Position numbers and translations under genes: made by a program. From Methanothrix thermoacetophila PT (GTDB lineage Archaea > Halobacteriota > Methanosarcinia > Methanotrichales > Methanotrichaceae), in NCBI RefSeq assembly GCF_000014945.1, contig NC_008553.1, positions 1,116,001 to 1,180,000 of the forward strand: a stretch of DNA of 64,000 nt. The letters are read 5' to 3'. The notes beneath the pieces are model-generated. The model searched no databases, was not told the origin of the DNA, and saw only the letters and a list, made by a program, of their open reading frames with translations. Of this stretch, positions 48,687-57,913 are shown piece after piece (position 1 is the first letter of the stretch; every line of letters starts with the position of its first letter).

Positions 48687-50892
48687 ACCTCAATCGATTT
48701 CCGCAATCTATTCTCACGTTCTGTAGAGCCATGCTAAGGCATCTCCGATCTTGGACATTTATCTCTCTAATGTCTGATGGTCTATCGCAGCCATCTGGTA
48801 CACGCAGCTGTATTGTATTCATGCCCCTAGCAAGCTTTATGGAACATGTTACATTGATGAAGTCGTCACTCGGAACTGAAACGCTATTTATAAAAGCATT
48901 TCCTGCATATATTTCCAGCGTTCTTGTACAATGGAAGCTCCTCGCTCGTATGCTTAGGTTACAGGTTAAATTATCCAGCGAAAATACTCCAAGATCTGCA
49001 TCATCCATGATCCAGTTTGTTGGTATTCCGGACCAGGATTCGATACCATAGAACCCTGAAATGGGTGTATAGTATATGATGGACTCAGATGGCATGATCT
49101 TTAAGTTCTGCACAGCAATGCTCAGGCACCTGGAGTCAGGGTTGTTCAGCTCTTTTATGTCGCAAGGTCTTTCGCAACCCTCTGGCACATGCATGCGTAT
49201 TACATTCATGCCCTCTACAAGGCTTACAGGTACAGACAGATTGATAAATCCGTCGCTGGGGATTTCAACGGTTAATATCTTCTCGTCTCCTGCATATATC
49301 TCCAAAGTCCTTGGATGGTAGAAGCTCGTTGCTTGCAAGCTCATTTCGCATGTCTGATTATCGGGAGATTTTAATGCCACCTTTGCATCATCTTGCATCC
49401 ATCGTGTGGGCACATTATTCCATAACTCTATTCCATACCAGCCGGCAAGTTTCATTATGCTGTAATCGGAGATATCTTTTATATGTAAAAGAGACATGGC
49501 AGAGAAGATATTTTTAAAGCAGCTCAGTGGTGATGATGCCATACCAGCATTGAATGTTCTGGTCAATTGTGTGTCTTTCCAGTCCCACAATTTTTCAGGG
49601 TGCAGATCCACGTTTGGATCGCCATCCCAGTTGCCGTTTGGATAATAGAATGCACCGACAAATTGTGTAAAAAACGACCAAAAAACTAGGGCGGATACGA
49701 TAAAAATAATTGATAAATTTTTAAATCTGTAAACGTTCAATTTAATGTCTTTGATAAAAAATCCTAAAAAGATCGCCATTGCAGGAAGCATGCCAGTCAG
49801 GAACCTGGGTCCATACGACCCACCTGCCCACCATATGATAAAAGAGCTGTATATTATGACCAGAGTAAAGCACGAAATGCCCATCAAAATTAGAAAATTT
49901 TTGATTCGTTTGTTGGGTATCCGCATAACTTTAGCAAATCCTAACACGGATAACAACGTGATAGGAGTATATACGAAGAGCCCTCGACTTGGGCTAACTA
50001 GCAATCCAGCAAATCTTGTAACCATCTCAGGACTTAAATCAAACAATTTTAGCAGATCTGTATAACCTCCAAATAAATTTCCAAAATAATAAATATTATA
50101 TAAAAGAAACGGTGCACCGGATGAAAATGCTGAAAATATATAATAAATGATCCTTTTATCTCTCATATCAAATATATAATATAACACAGGCGCCAATAGT
50201 ACGCTGTCGATTGGTCTGTTAAATACGAATAACCCGGATAAAACACCCAGAGAAATAACTATCTTATTTGACTTTATCTTTTCGTTTATTAAAACTAGAT
50301 ATATGAACATGGCCAGGATAAGCTCTATCAATCCATGCTGCCACAGTGCCTGACTGCTGATTGCCCAGGTGTTGGTTCCAAATGCAAATAGTACTGCTAC
50401 GATAAATGCAACTCTTCTATTTATTAGCTCTTTTATTGATAAATAAACAAAAACAACAGATGTCGATGCAATTAAAGATGCGGATAGCTTCTCCATCACG
50501 CAAACTGTTTTAGCGAACCCAGGATGGAATAAATCGATTGGCAAATTATTAAATTTCAAAACAATATATGGAATTACATAAAGTGGTGTGATTAATAATG
50601 GTGTTACAATTGGATAGCTCGACAAAAAATGACCATCAGCCTCTTTGAAATACCATAGCTGATCATAATTAGAAAAATAATAAAAATAAAAATTATCCAT
50701 ATATAAATTGTGGTATTCCAATATGCTGAATGGTAACAAAGAAGCTGGAATGGTATCTCCGGATCCAAGGGTTCTACAATTGATATTGTATATGAAATAT
50801 ACCGACAAGAGAACCAAAAACACTTCGTTTTTTATTATGAAATCGTGCAATTTAAGCCAGAATCTAAAAAAAATGTTTGACTCATATTCCAT
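48658..50892 (-). CDS. Polytopic glycosyltransferase (ArnT/PMT-like) with two C-terminal repeats
   Basis: 744 residues from ATG 50892 after AAGGTG. About ten to twelve helices occupy residues 25-440, with an early acidic lumenal loop typical of the GT-C fold. From about 495 to the end lie two tandem outside modules of about 110-125 residues sharing YGIE.W, PT.W..DDA, RTLEIYAG and GC.RP.DI. They probably bind or position sugar. It likely moves a sugar from a polyprenyl phosphate to an outside acceptor. This stretch (48.7-51.2 kb) is clearly AT-rich compared with its surroundings, suggesting recent acquisition or high divergence. Confidence 0.75.
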   Translation of the reverse strand: MEYESNIFFRFWLKLHDFIIKNEVFLVLLSVYFIYNINCRTLGSGDTIPASLLPFSILEYHNLYMDNFYFYYFSNYDQLWYFKEADGHFLSSYPIVTPLLITPLYVIPYIVLKFNNLPIDLFHPGFAKTVCVMEKLSASLIASTSVVFVYLSIKELINRRVAFIVAVLFAFGTNTWAISSQALWQHGLIELILAMFIYLVLINEKIKSNKIVISLGVLSGLFVFNRPIDSVLLAPVLYYIFDMRDKRIIYYIFSAFSSGAPFLLYNIYYFGNLFGGYTDLLKLFDLSPEMVTRFAGLLVSPSRGLFVYTPITLLSVLGFAKVMRIPNKRIKNFLILMGISCFTLVIIYSSFIIWWAGGSYGPRFLTGMLPAMAIFLGFFIKDIKLNVYRFKNLSIIFIVSALVFWSFFTQFVGAFYYPNGNWDGDPNVDLHPEKLWDWKDTQLTRTFNAGMASSPLSCFKNIFSAMSLLHIKDISDYSIMKLAGWYGIELWNNVPTRWMQDDAKVALKSPDNQTCEMSLQATSFYHPRTLEIYAGDEKILTVEIPSDGFINLSVPVSLVEGMNVIRMHVPEGCERPCDIKELNNPDSRCLSIAVQNLKIMPSESIIYYTPISGFYGIESWSGIPTNWIMDDADLGVFSLDNLTCNLSIRARSFHCTRTLEIYAGNAFINSVSVPSDDFINVTCSIKLARGMNTIQLRVPDGCDRPSDIREINVQDRRCLSMALQNVRIDCGNRLRCDQSGERTC

Positions 50893-50902
50893 CTTGAACA
50901 CC

Positions 50903-51250
50903 TTACGATCTAGTTATTATTATCAGGCCAATTATTATTATAATACTTCCAATCAATTTATTGATGCCAAGCGGCTCTTTCAACACAACACTTGATAGTA
51001 TTAGAACCAGCACGTATGTTAGTGATATAAACGGATACACGAAGCTCAGGTCCTTTTTTGACAAAGCAACCAGCCAGAAGATCGTGCTCGTACCGTACAT
51101 CAAAAAGCCAAGCATAACAGGGAGGTTGAGCAATAAGTAAGGAAGAGATGAGAGAGTGAGCGTGCCTGCTTGATTGATGCCAAGCTTCCAGCAAAGCTGA
51201 CCAAGTGCTGCAAAGACAACACTTGCGATAATTATAATAATCGTATTCAT
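50903..51250 (-). CDS. Small EmrE/ArnE-like membrane protein
   Basis: 115 residues, four helices, with short loops, of the small multidrug-resistance/EamA fold. TIIIIIASVVFAALGQLCWK begins it and SFVYPFISLTYVLVLILSS is helix three. In bacteria ArnE/ArnF proteins of this size move aminoarabinosyl-phospholipid carriers across the membrane. Its position between an ArnC-like GT2 and an ArnT-like protein suggests the same role rather than drug efflux. Separated by ten bases from the ArnT-like gene. Confidence 0.78.
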   Translation of the reverse strand: MNTIIIIIASVVFAALGQLCWKLGINQAGTLTLSSLPYLLLNLPVMLGFLMYGTSTIFWLVALSKKDLSFVYPFISLTYVLVLILSSVVLKEPLGINKLIGSIIIIIGLIIITRS

Positions 51251-51271
51251 ATGCGCACCTGCTTGATTATC

Positions 51272-52168
51272 TTATTTCACCAGACGCTCCTCTATTCTGT
51301 CAAGCTTCTTTGTAAGATAATCCACAATCAAACCCAGCGAGATCAGCTGAACGCCGACAAGTATAAGAAATGCGGTGAGTAGGGGGTAAAACTCATGATA
51401 TATTACACCAGAATACAACTTCTCATAGATGGATACAGATCCAGTGTAAAGACCAATCAGAATGAAGATCAAGGAAGGCACGAGTATCATCTTCGAGAGC
51501 AAGGACGTCTCTGTGTACGCCACGGAGATGAGAGCAACCATCATCCTGGCGCCATCCTTTATTGGGTTCAGCTTGGACCTTCCCACCCGCGGCCTGTACT
51601 CTATGGGTATCTCGATAATCTTGTAGCCTAGCTTCGCAGCCCTTACTGTCATCTTGGTCTCGAACTCCAGGCCTTTAGCGTTGACGTCGAGCTTCTCGAA
51701 CATCTCCCTCTTGAACGCCCTCATGCCGGTCTGGCTGTCCTGAATATTCATGCAGCTAATGTAGGTTGCGAGAAATGAGAATATGTTATTTCCGAGCCTG
51801 TTAAATGCTGGTATGTTCGTCCTGTTCTGAAGCCTCGCGCCAAGTACAAGATCCGCGCCCTTCTCTATCTCCCTCACGAGCTCGGGCACGTATCTAGCGG
51901 GATACGTGTAATCTGCATCAGTGAACACGATCACATCCCCGCTGGCGTGCTTCACGCCAGTTCGCAGGGCGGCTACCTTACCTCTGTTTATATCATGCCT
52001 AAAAATTTTCACTTTCTCCCCAGCGAATCTTTTTGCAACCTCATAGGTGCCATCATTGGAACCATCATCCACCACTATGATCTCGTCAACCCATTCCAGG
52101 TACTCCGCAATGACTAAGGGCAGTCCTTTCACCTCATTGAATGCCGGGACTACTAGCGATACTCGCAT
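51272..52168 (-). CDS. Polyprenyl-phosphate glycosyltransferase, GT2 (DPM1/ArnC/GtrB type)
   Basis: 298 residues. The GT-A core shows VSLVVPAFNEVKGLPLVIAE, the donor-binding VDDGSNDGT and FTDADYTYPARYVP with the metal-binding DAD motif, then QDSQTGMRAFKREMFEKL. Two C-terminal helices (MILVPSLIFILIGLYTGSV and LLTAFLILVGVQLISLGL) anchor it. It loads a sugar from a nucleotide donor onto polyprenyl phosphate on the cytoplasmic side. Confidence 0.9.
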   Translation of the reverse strand: MRVSLVVPAFNEVKGLPLVIAEYLEWVDEIIVVDDGSNDGTYEVAKRFAGEKVKIFRHDINRGKVAALRTGVKHASGDVIVFTDADYTYPARYVPELVREIEKGADLVLGARLQNRTNIPAFNRLGNNIFSFLATYISCMNIQDSQTGMRAFKREMFEKLDVNAKGLEFETKMTVRAAKLGYKIIEIPIEYRPRVGRSKLNPIKDGARMMVALISVAYTETSLLSKMILVPSLIFILIGLYTGSVSIYEKLYSGVIYHEFYPLLTAFLILVGVQLISLGLIVDYLTKKLDRIEERLVK

Positions 52169-52183
52169 TGTATGACACCCTAT

Positions 52184-53005
52184 TTAAGATGCGAAGCGCG
52201 ACCATAGAGAATCCACACATCGAATTATCTCGGTCATTGTCATGTTCTTGCTCTCCAGTATGATATTATCACAGTTGATCCGGCTGATATGTTCCAGAAG
52301 TTCGCTTTTTGAGGGATCCAGGTGCAGATCCGATCTACTATCATTTTCATGCACATGTACCCCGATGACTCTGCCGTGGACACAGGATATAAACTCTTCC
52401 ATTGTGAAGCACAGCCTGCGTGAGGCGATCTTAAGATGACCAAGGTCCAGCAGCAAGAAAAGCTCAGGAAACATCTCTAGGACACTCGTGAACTCAGATG
52501 GTCTAGTCATCATGTATGCATCATTCTTGTGCTCAAGGTTCTCGAGAGCAACCTTGATTTTGTGCTCTCTTGCATATGATAGTATCTCATCAAGCGATCT
52601 CGTGAAGTTTCTGAACGCTTCCTCGTACGGTATGGTCTTACCTGACAGGCTGAAATCCCTGCCCAAAGCTCCTGCGATCCTGAAACCGGGATGGAACGAG
52701 TAGAACTCCGCCCCAATATAGCTGCACAGCTCTATGGCTCTTCTGCATATATTTAGGCTCTGCTGACGTATAATCTTATCTTGAGCAGCGAGGTTCATCA
52801 TAAACGAATCTCTCGGCGGAGGAAAGTAGTTGTGTATGACGAATTCTACATCAGGATAGCGCTTCAGGAGTTCATCTATATCTTCGATATAACTATGACA
52901 GCTTCCGAGTTCTATATGTCTGATCCCGGCATTTGTGTAAGCATCCAGCACCTGAGGAAGGCACATGCAGTTTCTCAGGCAGGATGTTGAAACGTATATT
53001 CTCAA
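52184..53005 (-). CDS. Xylose isomerase-like TIM-barrel protein
   Basis: 273 residues from TTG 53005. AGGAGA six bases upstream decides this start; longer versions read back through the preceding gene. AP-endonuclease-2/xylose-isomerase fold, with IELGSCHSYIEDIDELLKRY, GAEFYSFHPGF, KVALENLEHKND and LFLLLDLGHLKI giving the metal-binding Glu, Asp and His set (also HVHENDSR). Sugar epimerases and isomerases share this fold. Its place among UDP-sugar genes points to sugar isomerisation or epimerisation; an endonuclease role is less likely. Confidence 0.78.
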   Translation of the reverse strand: MRIYVSTSCLRNCMCLPQVLDAYTNAGIRHIELGSCHSYIEDIDELLKRYPDVEFVIHNYFPPPRDSFMMNLAAQDKIIRQQSLNICRRAIELCSYIGAEFYSFHPGFRIAGALGRDFSLSGKTIPYEEAFRNFTRSLDEILSYAREHKIKVALENLEHKNDAYMMTRPSEFTSVLEMFPELFLLLDLGHLKIASRRLCFTMEEFISCVHGRVIGVHVHENDSRSDLHLDPSKSELLEHISRINCDNIILESKNMTMTEIIRCVDSLWSRFAS

Positions 53006-54039
53006 ACGGACTCTCCTGAGCACGATCTGAACCACTCGACAGTACGTCTGAGGCCGTCTTCGAGCGCAACCTTGGGCGCCCATCCAAGAAGCTCTCTCGC
53101 TTTGGTGATATCAGGGCAGCGGCGCAACGGGTCATCTTCAGGCAGCGGCTGGTACACTATACCTGAGTCAGAACCTGTTATCTTGAGCACTATTTTCGCC
53201 AGCTCGATTATCATTGTCTCTCTATCGTTACCGATGTTGACTACAGCTCCCTTTACTTCATCGATCGATGCGAGCCTCAACAGCCCTTCGATCTGATCTG
53301 TTACATATGTGAAGCTCCTGGTCTGAGTGCCATCTCCGAATATCGTTATTGGTTCTCCACGAATTGCCTGGGCTATGAACCTGGGAACTGCCCGGGCATA
53401 GATACAGTCCCAGCGTATCCTGGGGCCGTATGTGTTGAATATGCGGGCAATCCTCACATCGAGTCCATACTGGTTCCTGTATGCCATGACATATGCTTCA
53501 CCGCAGCGTTTTGCCTCGTCATAGCAACCTCGAGGTCCGATTGGATTCACATTGCCGTTATAGCTTTCAGGTGTTGGCACAACCGTCGGGTTGCCATACA
53601 CTTCGCTCGTAGATGTGTAAAGTAACCTTGCATCGTGATTTCTTGCGATATCCAAAGATGCCATCAATCCGATGGTGTTCGCCTTCAGTATCTCAATCGG
53701 GTAGTGCTCGAACTCAAAAGGCGAGGCCCTGCTTGCCATGTGAATCACAAGATCCAGCTTTTGATCGATTTTTAGTGGCCTCGATAAATCCGATACATCG
53801 TGCTGGATGAATTCGAATCTGTCTGCATCAAGAAGGTGGGATATGTTAGAGATAAGGCCGCTTGAGAGATTGTCCACACAAACAACATTAGCACCCTGTG
53901 CAATAAGAGCGTCGCAGATCCAGGAGCCCAGAAAGCCCGCACCTCCTGTGACAAGTATGTTCTTTTCCTGAAAGTACTGCTCTCCGAGTTCTCTGTTAAT
54001 ACTCTCTATCTCCCTCATGTTGCTCCAGCTCATACTCAC
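53002..54039 (-). CDS. UDP-glucuronate decarboxylase (UDP-xylose synthase)-like SDR
   Basis: 345 residues. NAD motif ILVTGGAGFLGSWICDALIA, TSTSEVYGNP with the Glu used in decarboxylation, catalytic YDEAKRCGEAY (Tyr and Lys) and the Arg in FGDGTQTRSFTYVTDQIEGL. These fit UXS-type enzymes, which turn UDP-glucuronate into UDP-xylose or stop at the 4-keto pentose. GDP/dTDP-sugar dehydratases are a less likely reading. The upstream GalU and Ugd genes supply UDP-Glc and UDP-GlcA. Overlaps the TIM-barrel gene at its stop (TTGA). Confidence 0.87.
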   Translation of the reverse strand: MSMSWSNMREIESINRELGEQYFQEKNILVTGGAGFLGSWICDALIAQGANVVCVDNLSSGLISNISHLLDADRFEFIQHDVSDLSRPLKIDQKLDLVIHMASRASPFEFEHYPIEILKANTIGLMASLDIARNHDARLLYTSTSEVYGNPTVVPTPESYNGNVNPIGPRGCYDEAKRCGEAYVMAYRNQYGLDVRIARIFNTYGPRIRWDCIYARAVPRFIAQAIRGEPITIFGDGTQTRSFTYVTDQIEGLLRLASIDEVKGAVVNIGNDRETMIIELAKIVLKITGSDSGIVYQPLPEDDPLRRCPDITKARELLGWAPKVALEDGLRRTVEWFRSCSGESV

Positions 54040-54051
54040 ACCCGCAGATCC

Positions 54052-54927
54052 TTATTCTTTCAAAAGAGACTTCATGAATCTCCTGAGCTCATCTGCAAAC
54101 TCATCTCTGGCGAGGGCCAGTTCCAGGCTGGACTTCATCCAGCTGATCTTGTCGCCTATGTCATAACGACGGCAACGTGTGACCAGCCCAATTGCATCAC
54201 CACAGCACTTTAGAGCATCGGTGAGCTGTATCTCGCCACCATGTCCGGGCTTAATAGTCCTGAGGATATCGAATATCTCTGGCATAAGTATGTATCTGCC
54301 GATTGCTCCGAGGTCTGATGGAGCCACCTCCGGCGATGGTTTCTCCACTATATCAGTTATCTTGTAGACGCCATCCTCCAAGAGCGTACCATCAATTATG
54401 CCGTAGTCCTGTATTTTATTTTTCGGAACTCTTTCCACAGCCACAATGGTGCTGTGATACTTTTTGTAAAACTTTATCATCTGGGAGGTACACGGCTCTG
54501 AACCGTTATATGGAACTGTTATCGTGTCACCCAGCAAAACTGCGAAGGGCTCACCATCACAGTGCCTCTCTGCATGCAGAATTGCATCTCCTAGTCCTCT
54601 CGGCTCTTTCTGCCGGATATAATGTATATCTGCAAGATCTGAAATTCTTCTGTACTGGTCGTAGAGCTTGGCATCATTCTTCTGCAGCAAGGTTTTTTCC
54701 AGCTCGCAGGATACGTCAAAGTGATCTTCAATTGCCCTTTTGCCACGGCCGGTTATTATCAGGATATCCTCTATTCCTGAGGATATCGCCTCCTCTACCA
54801 CATACTGTATGACCGGCTTATCCACAACAGGCAGCATCTCCTTCGGCTGTGCTCTGGTTATTGGAAGAAATCTCGTACCCTGGCCGGCTGCAGGTATCAC
54901 CGCTTTCCTGATTTCAGGATTTCCCAA
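54052..54927 (-). CDS. galU: UTP--glucose-1-phosphate uridylyltransferase
   Basis: 291 residues from TTG 54927, preceded by GGAGGGGGT; an ATG further upstream (54966) would overlap the ugd gene and lacks a site. Nucleotide-binding KAVIPAAGQGTRFLP, PKEMLPVVDKPVIQYVVEEA, the lysine-bearing EKPSPEVAPSDLGAIGRYIL and GHGGEIQLTDALK are all characteristic. It makes UDP-glucose, the input for Ugd next to it. Confidence 0.92.
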   Translation of the reverse strand: MGNPEIRKAVIPAAGQGTRFLPITRAQPKEMLPVVDKPVIQYVVEEAISSGIEDILIITGRGKRAIEDHFDVSCELEKTLLQKNDAKLYDQYRRISDLADIHYIRQKEPRGLGDAILHAERHCDGEPFAVLLGDTITVPYNGSEPCTSQMIKFYKKYHSTIVAVERVPKNKIQDYGIIDGTLLEDGVYKITDIVEKPSPEVAPSDLGAIGRYILMPEIFDILRTIKPGHGGEIQLTDALKCCGDAIGLVTRCRRYDIGDKISWMKSSLELALARDEFADELRRFMKSLLKE

Positions 54928-54940
54928 TATACCCCCTCCG

Positions 54941-56218
54941 TCACCAGCATATCCCCTCTCTGTCATTGCATGAGAGTATCCTTCTACCCTCTATAACAAT
55001 TCTGGATTTCATAAGATCGAATTCTTTATCAAGATGAGCAAACTCCGGCCATTCTGTCATAACCAAACATGCATCTGCACCAGTAAGAGCTTCGGATGCG
55101 CTCGAGCAGTAATCGATTTCTGTCAGGAATCTTTTCATGGACTGGTTGGCCTTGGGATCATATGCGGCGACTCTTGCTCCTCTCCTAATAAGCTCCTTTA
55201 TAACGACTATGGACCTAGATTCTCTCACATCATCTGTATTTTCTTTAAAGGAGAGACCTAGAACAGCTATCTTTTTGCCATTCAAATGACCAACTCTCTT
55301 TATAAGCAGATCTATTAGTCGCAGCGGCTGAAGTTTATTGATTTGCATGACGGATTTCAGGAGAATTGGGTCTTCACCCATATCCTCGGCCAGAGCGATT
55401 AGAGCAGAAACGTCCTTGGGAAGGCAGCTACCTCCGAAGCCGATTCCGGCATTCAGAAATGCGGGACCTATCCTCCTATCAAGCCCAACGGCGCGCATCA
55501 CTTCATAGACATCTATCCCAAGCTTCTTGCATATGTTACCTATCTCATTTGCATATGAAATCTTGGTGGCCAGAAATGCATTTGATGCATATTTTATCAT
55601 CTCTGCAGCCATTATCCCTGTGCGGATAACCGGCGCGTTTATGCCTGAGTAGGCAGCCTCTACAAGATCCCCATCCATCTTTTTGCGGCAGCCGATCACA
55701 ATCCTGTCTGGGTTCAGGAAGTCCCATACGGCCATGCCCTCCCGCAGAAATTCTGGATTCACAGCAAACCCGATTTGGTCGTTATTTTTACCAAATTGCC
55801 TTAAAACAGAAGGTATGACCTGCCTCTCAGTGGTTCCAGGAGGTACCGTGCTCTTCACCACTACCACATGGTATCTTGTGCCATCTTTGTCTCGCAAAGC
55901 CCTACCGATGGATTCTGAGGCTGATATTATATTAGAGATATCAGGATGGCCATCAGGGCCCTGGGGCGTACCAACACAAATGAATATGATATCTGAATAT
56001 TTTATATGATCGTATTCAACATACGCATGCAGGTTTCTACCTGCATGGGCTGATAGACGCTCTTCTAGACCAACCTCATATATGGGCGGCTGACCTGCAT
56101 TTATCGCATCGCATTTTGCCCTGTCGATCTCAATCAAATCCACGGAATGGCCAAGCTCCGCAAAACACACAGCTGAAACGAGACCAACATATCCGCCGCC
56201 AACAACTGATATCTTCAT
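54941..56218 (-). CDS. ugd: UDP-glucose 6-dehydrogenase
   Basis: 425 residues from ATG 56218. NAD-binding ISVVGGGYVGLVSAVCFAEL, the substrate region NPEFLREGMAVWDFLNPDRI, catalytic Cys in GFGGSCLPKDVSALI and the C-terminal domain VLGLSFKENTDDVRESRS. It oxidises UDP-glucose twice to UDP-glucuronate with NAD. Together with galU and the UXS-like gene it forms the UDP-Glc to UDP-GlcA to UDP-pentose route. Confidence 0.93.
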   Translation of the reverse strand: MKISVVGGGYVGLVSAVCFAELGHSVDLIEIDRAKCDAINAGQPPIYEVGLEERLSAHAGRNLHAYVEYDHIKYSDIIFICVGTPQGPDGHPDISNIISASESIGRALRDKDGTRYHVVVVKSTVPPGTTERQVIPSVLRQFGKNNDQIGFAVNPEFLREGMAVWDFLNPDRIVIGCRKKMDGDLVEAAYSGINAPVIRTGIMAAEMIKYASNAFLATKISYANEIGNICKKLGIDVYEVMRAVGLDRRIGPAFLNAGIGFGGSCLPKDVSALIALAEDMGEDPILLKSVMQINKLQPLRLIDLLIKRVGHLNGKKIAVLGLSFKENTDDVRESRSIVVIKELIRRGARVAAYDPKANQSMKRFLTEIDYCSSASEALTGADACLVMTEWPEFAHLDKEFDLMKSRIVIEGRRILSCNDREGICW

Positions 56219-56263
56219 ATGTACACCAATTAAGGCGATCATTTCAATTCATATAAATATTTC

Positions 56264-57178
56264 TCATATAATTCTGGAAGCAGCCCGCCCGCCTGCGATG
56301 ATGTGGAATGCAACTGTCACCATCCGGTCCAGGAAAGCTATCGAGAGGCCAGTTGATGCGGGGATCCCCTGGGAGGCGAGGAGCGCTGCCATGCCGCCCT
56401 CGACCAGACCAATGCCTGAGATGCTTACTGGTATTAGAGATAGAGCGCTGACGAGCGGCAGCAGAAGAAACAACATCTGAAGCGATGGCGTCTGGTCGAC
56501 GGAGCTCGCGAGGATGTACACCCTCAGCGCATGTGTGATCCAGGCGATTGTGGTCAGGAGAACAGATCTGATCATGACGAGCCTGATGTCGTTTATCGCG
56601 CTGAGGGCATCGAACGATCGGGCGAGCGGCGCCAGGCGGTCCGAGCCTCTCAGTCTATCGGCGATCTCTGTTCTTCTCCGCCAGATCACCACAGAGGTCA
56701 GGGCCACGATCGCGAGCACCAGCGGGATTTCTATCATTTCTTCCCCAAAGAACAGGCCCAGCCCACAGGCTCCTAGGATGAACATCGTGAGGATATCCGA
56801 GAGCCTGTCGAGGACGACCGATGCGAGAGCTCTGCTCATCTCGATCCTGTCCCTAACAAGAAGAGGCCGAGAGAGCTCCCCGATCCTGGCTGGGGTGATG
56901 TCGGAGAGGATCATCCCGCCCGCGAATGCCTGGTACGCTGATACCAGTGGTATATTTCCGCCCATATCGTGAAGGATCATCCTCCATCTTGTTGATAGAA
57001 TAAGAAACGTGAGGGCGTAGACCGAGGCTGCCATGAGAACATACACAGGCCTTGCTGAGATGATCGTTTGCGCGACCTCGGACGGTCCGAGCCTGTGGAG
57101 CAGTACAGCTACCAGAAGCAGGCCAAACGCGAGCCGGAGAGTCTTTCTGAATATCATCACGTCATGTATGCAGATCAT
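56264..57178 (-). CDS. UPF0104/AglD-like flippase or lipid-modifying membrane protein
   Basis: 304 residues, seven to eight helices. Conserved pieces are AFAGGMILSDITPARIGELS with RPLLV, ALASVVLDRLSDILTMFIL and LVSALSLIPVSISGIGLVEG. This family (lysylphosphatidylglycerol synthetase transmembrane part, AglD of haloarchaea) works in lipid-linked sugar use or flipping, though exact roles are unclear. Two Met codons (57178, 57157) could start it. Confidence 0.85.
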   Translation of the reverse strand: MICIHDVMIFRKTLRLAFGLLLVAVLLHRLGPSEVAQTIISARPVYVLMAASVYALTFLILSTRWRMILHDMGGNIPLVSAYQAFAGGMILSDITPARIGELSRPLLVRDRIEMSRALASVVLDRLSDILTMFILGACGLGLFFGEEMIEIPLVLAIVALTSVVIWRRRTEIADRLRGSDRLAPLARSFDALSAINDIRLVMIRSVLLTTIAWITHALRVYILASSVDQTPSLQMLFLLLPLVSALSLIPVSISGIGLVEGGMAALLASQGIPASTGLSIAFLDRMVTVAFHIIAGGRAASRII

Positions 57179-57183
57179 GTGTT

Positions 57184-57909
57184 TCAGGGTTTCGTCAGGA
57201 GATGAACCCGCCGGATCGGATCGCCTCCCTTGGAGAGCATGATCTCCACCCTGGATGTGTTTCTAATCTCCTCAGAGCTGAGGTTCATCGACCAGATCGA
57301 TTCTCCATCGAGCGTGAACTGGTGGCTGCTCAGAGTGCGTTCGTCGCCGATTATATCCAGTCTGTAGCTGACGTTGCCAGCGTGGTTAGCCACAACGACC
57401 ATCACATCTGATGTTGTGGGCACATCTCCGTTCTGGTCTGTGAGATATAGCTCGACAGGCCTCTCCTGCTCCATGCTCAGAGCGATCACGATCGCCATAA
57501 CTAAAAGCAGGATCGGAACTGTCCGCTTGATGCTTATCCTGAGCTCCAGGAGTTTCAAATTGGAGTGAACCCCTCCGCGCCTCTGCAGGATGGACACGAT
57601 CACGAAGGCAGCAGTTGCGGCAGTGAGAGCGACTAGGAGCGGCGCATACCAGAGGCGCATGCCCAGGAAATCAATACCCACGGCAAGCATGCAAACCAGT
57701 GATACGTTCAGCCCGATGCTCATCACCAGGCGCTCGATTGGATTGAGGTCGTCCCTGTGCGGGAACAGAGCCACCGAGAGCGCATAGCCTGGCAGGAGCA
57801 GGATGACCGGAAATGCGATCAACGGGACCCCAAGGTATGCGCCTGCGTCTCCGATTAACAGCAGTATAAATGTCAGAATCGCATCCAGGGGAATCTCTTT
57901 CAAATCCAT
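57184..57909 (-). CDS. DUF1616 membrane protein
   Basis: 241 residues from ATG 57909; an upstream extension reads inside the previous gene. Four hydrophobic helices in the first 145 residues, with FPVILLLPGYALSVALFP and NPIERLVMSIGLNVSLVCML as the DUF1616 signature, then a helix VPILLLVMAIVIALSM and an outside beta-rich tail (VELYLTDQNGDVPTTSDVMV) with several N-glycosylation sequons. Function unknown. DUF1616 genes commonly lie in archaeal glycosylation clusters, as here. Confidence 0.83.
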   Translation of the reverse strand: MDLKEIPLDAILTFILLLIGDAGAYLGVPLIAFPVILLLPGYALSVALFPHRDDLNPIERLVMSIGLNVSLVCMLAVGIDFLGMRLWYAPLLVALTAATAAFVIVSILQRRGGVHSNLKLLELRISIKRTVPILLLVMAIVIALSMEQERPVELYLTDQNGDVPTTSDVMVVVANHAGNVSYRLDIIGDERTLSSHQFTLDGESIWSMNLSSEEIRNTSRVEIMLSKGGDPIRRVHLLTKP

Positions 57910-57913
57910 AGCA

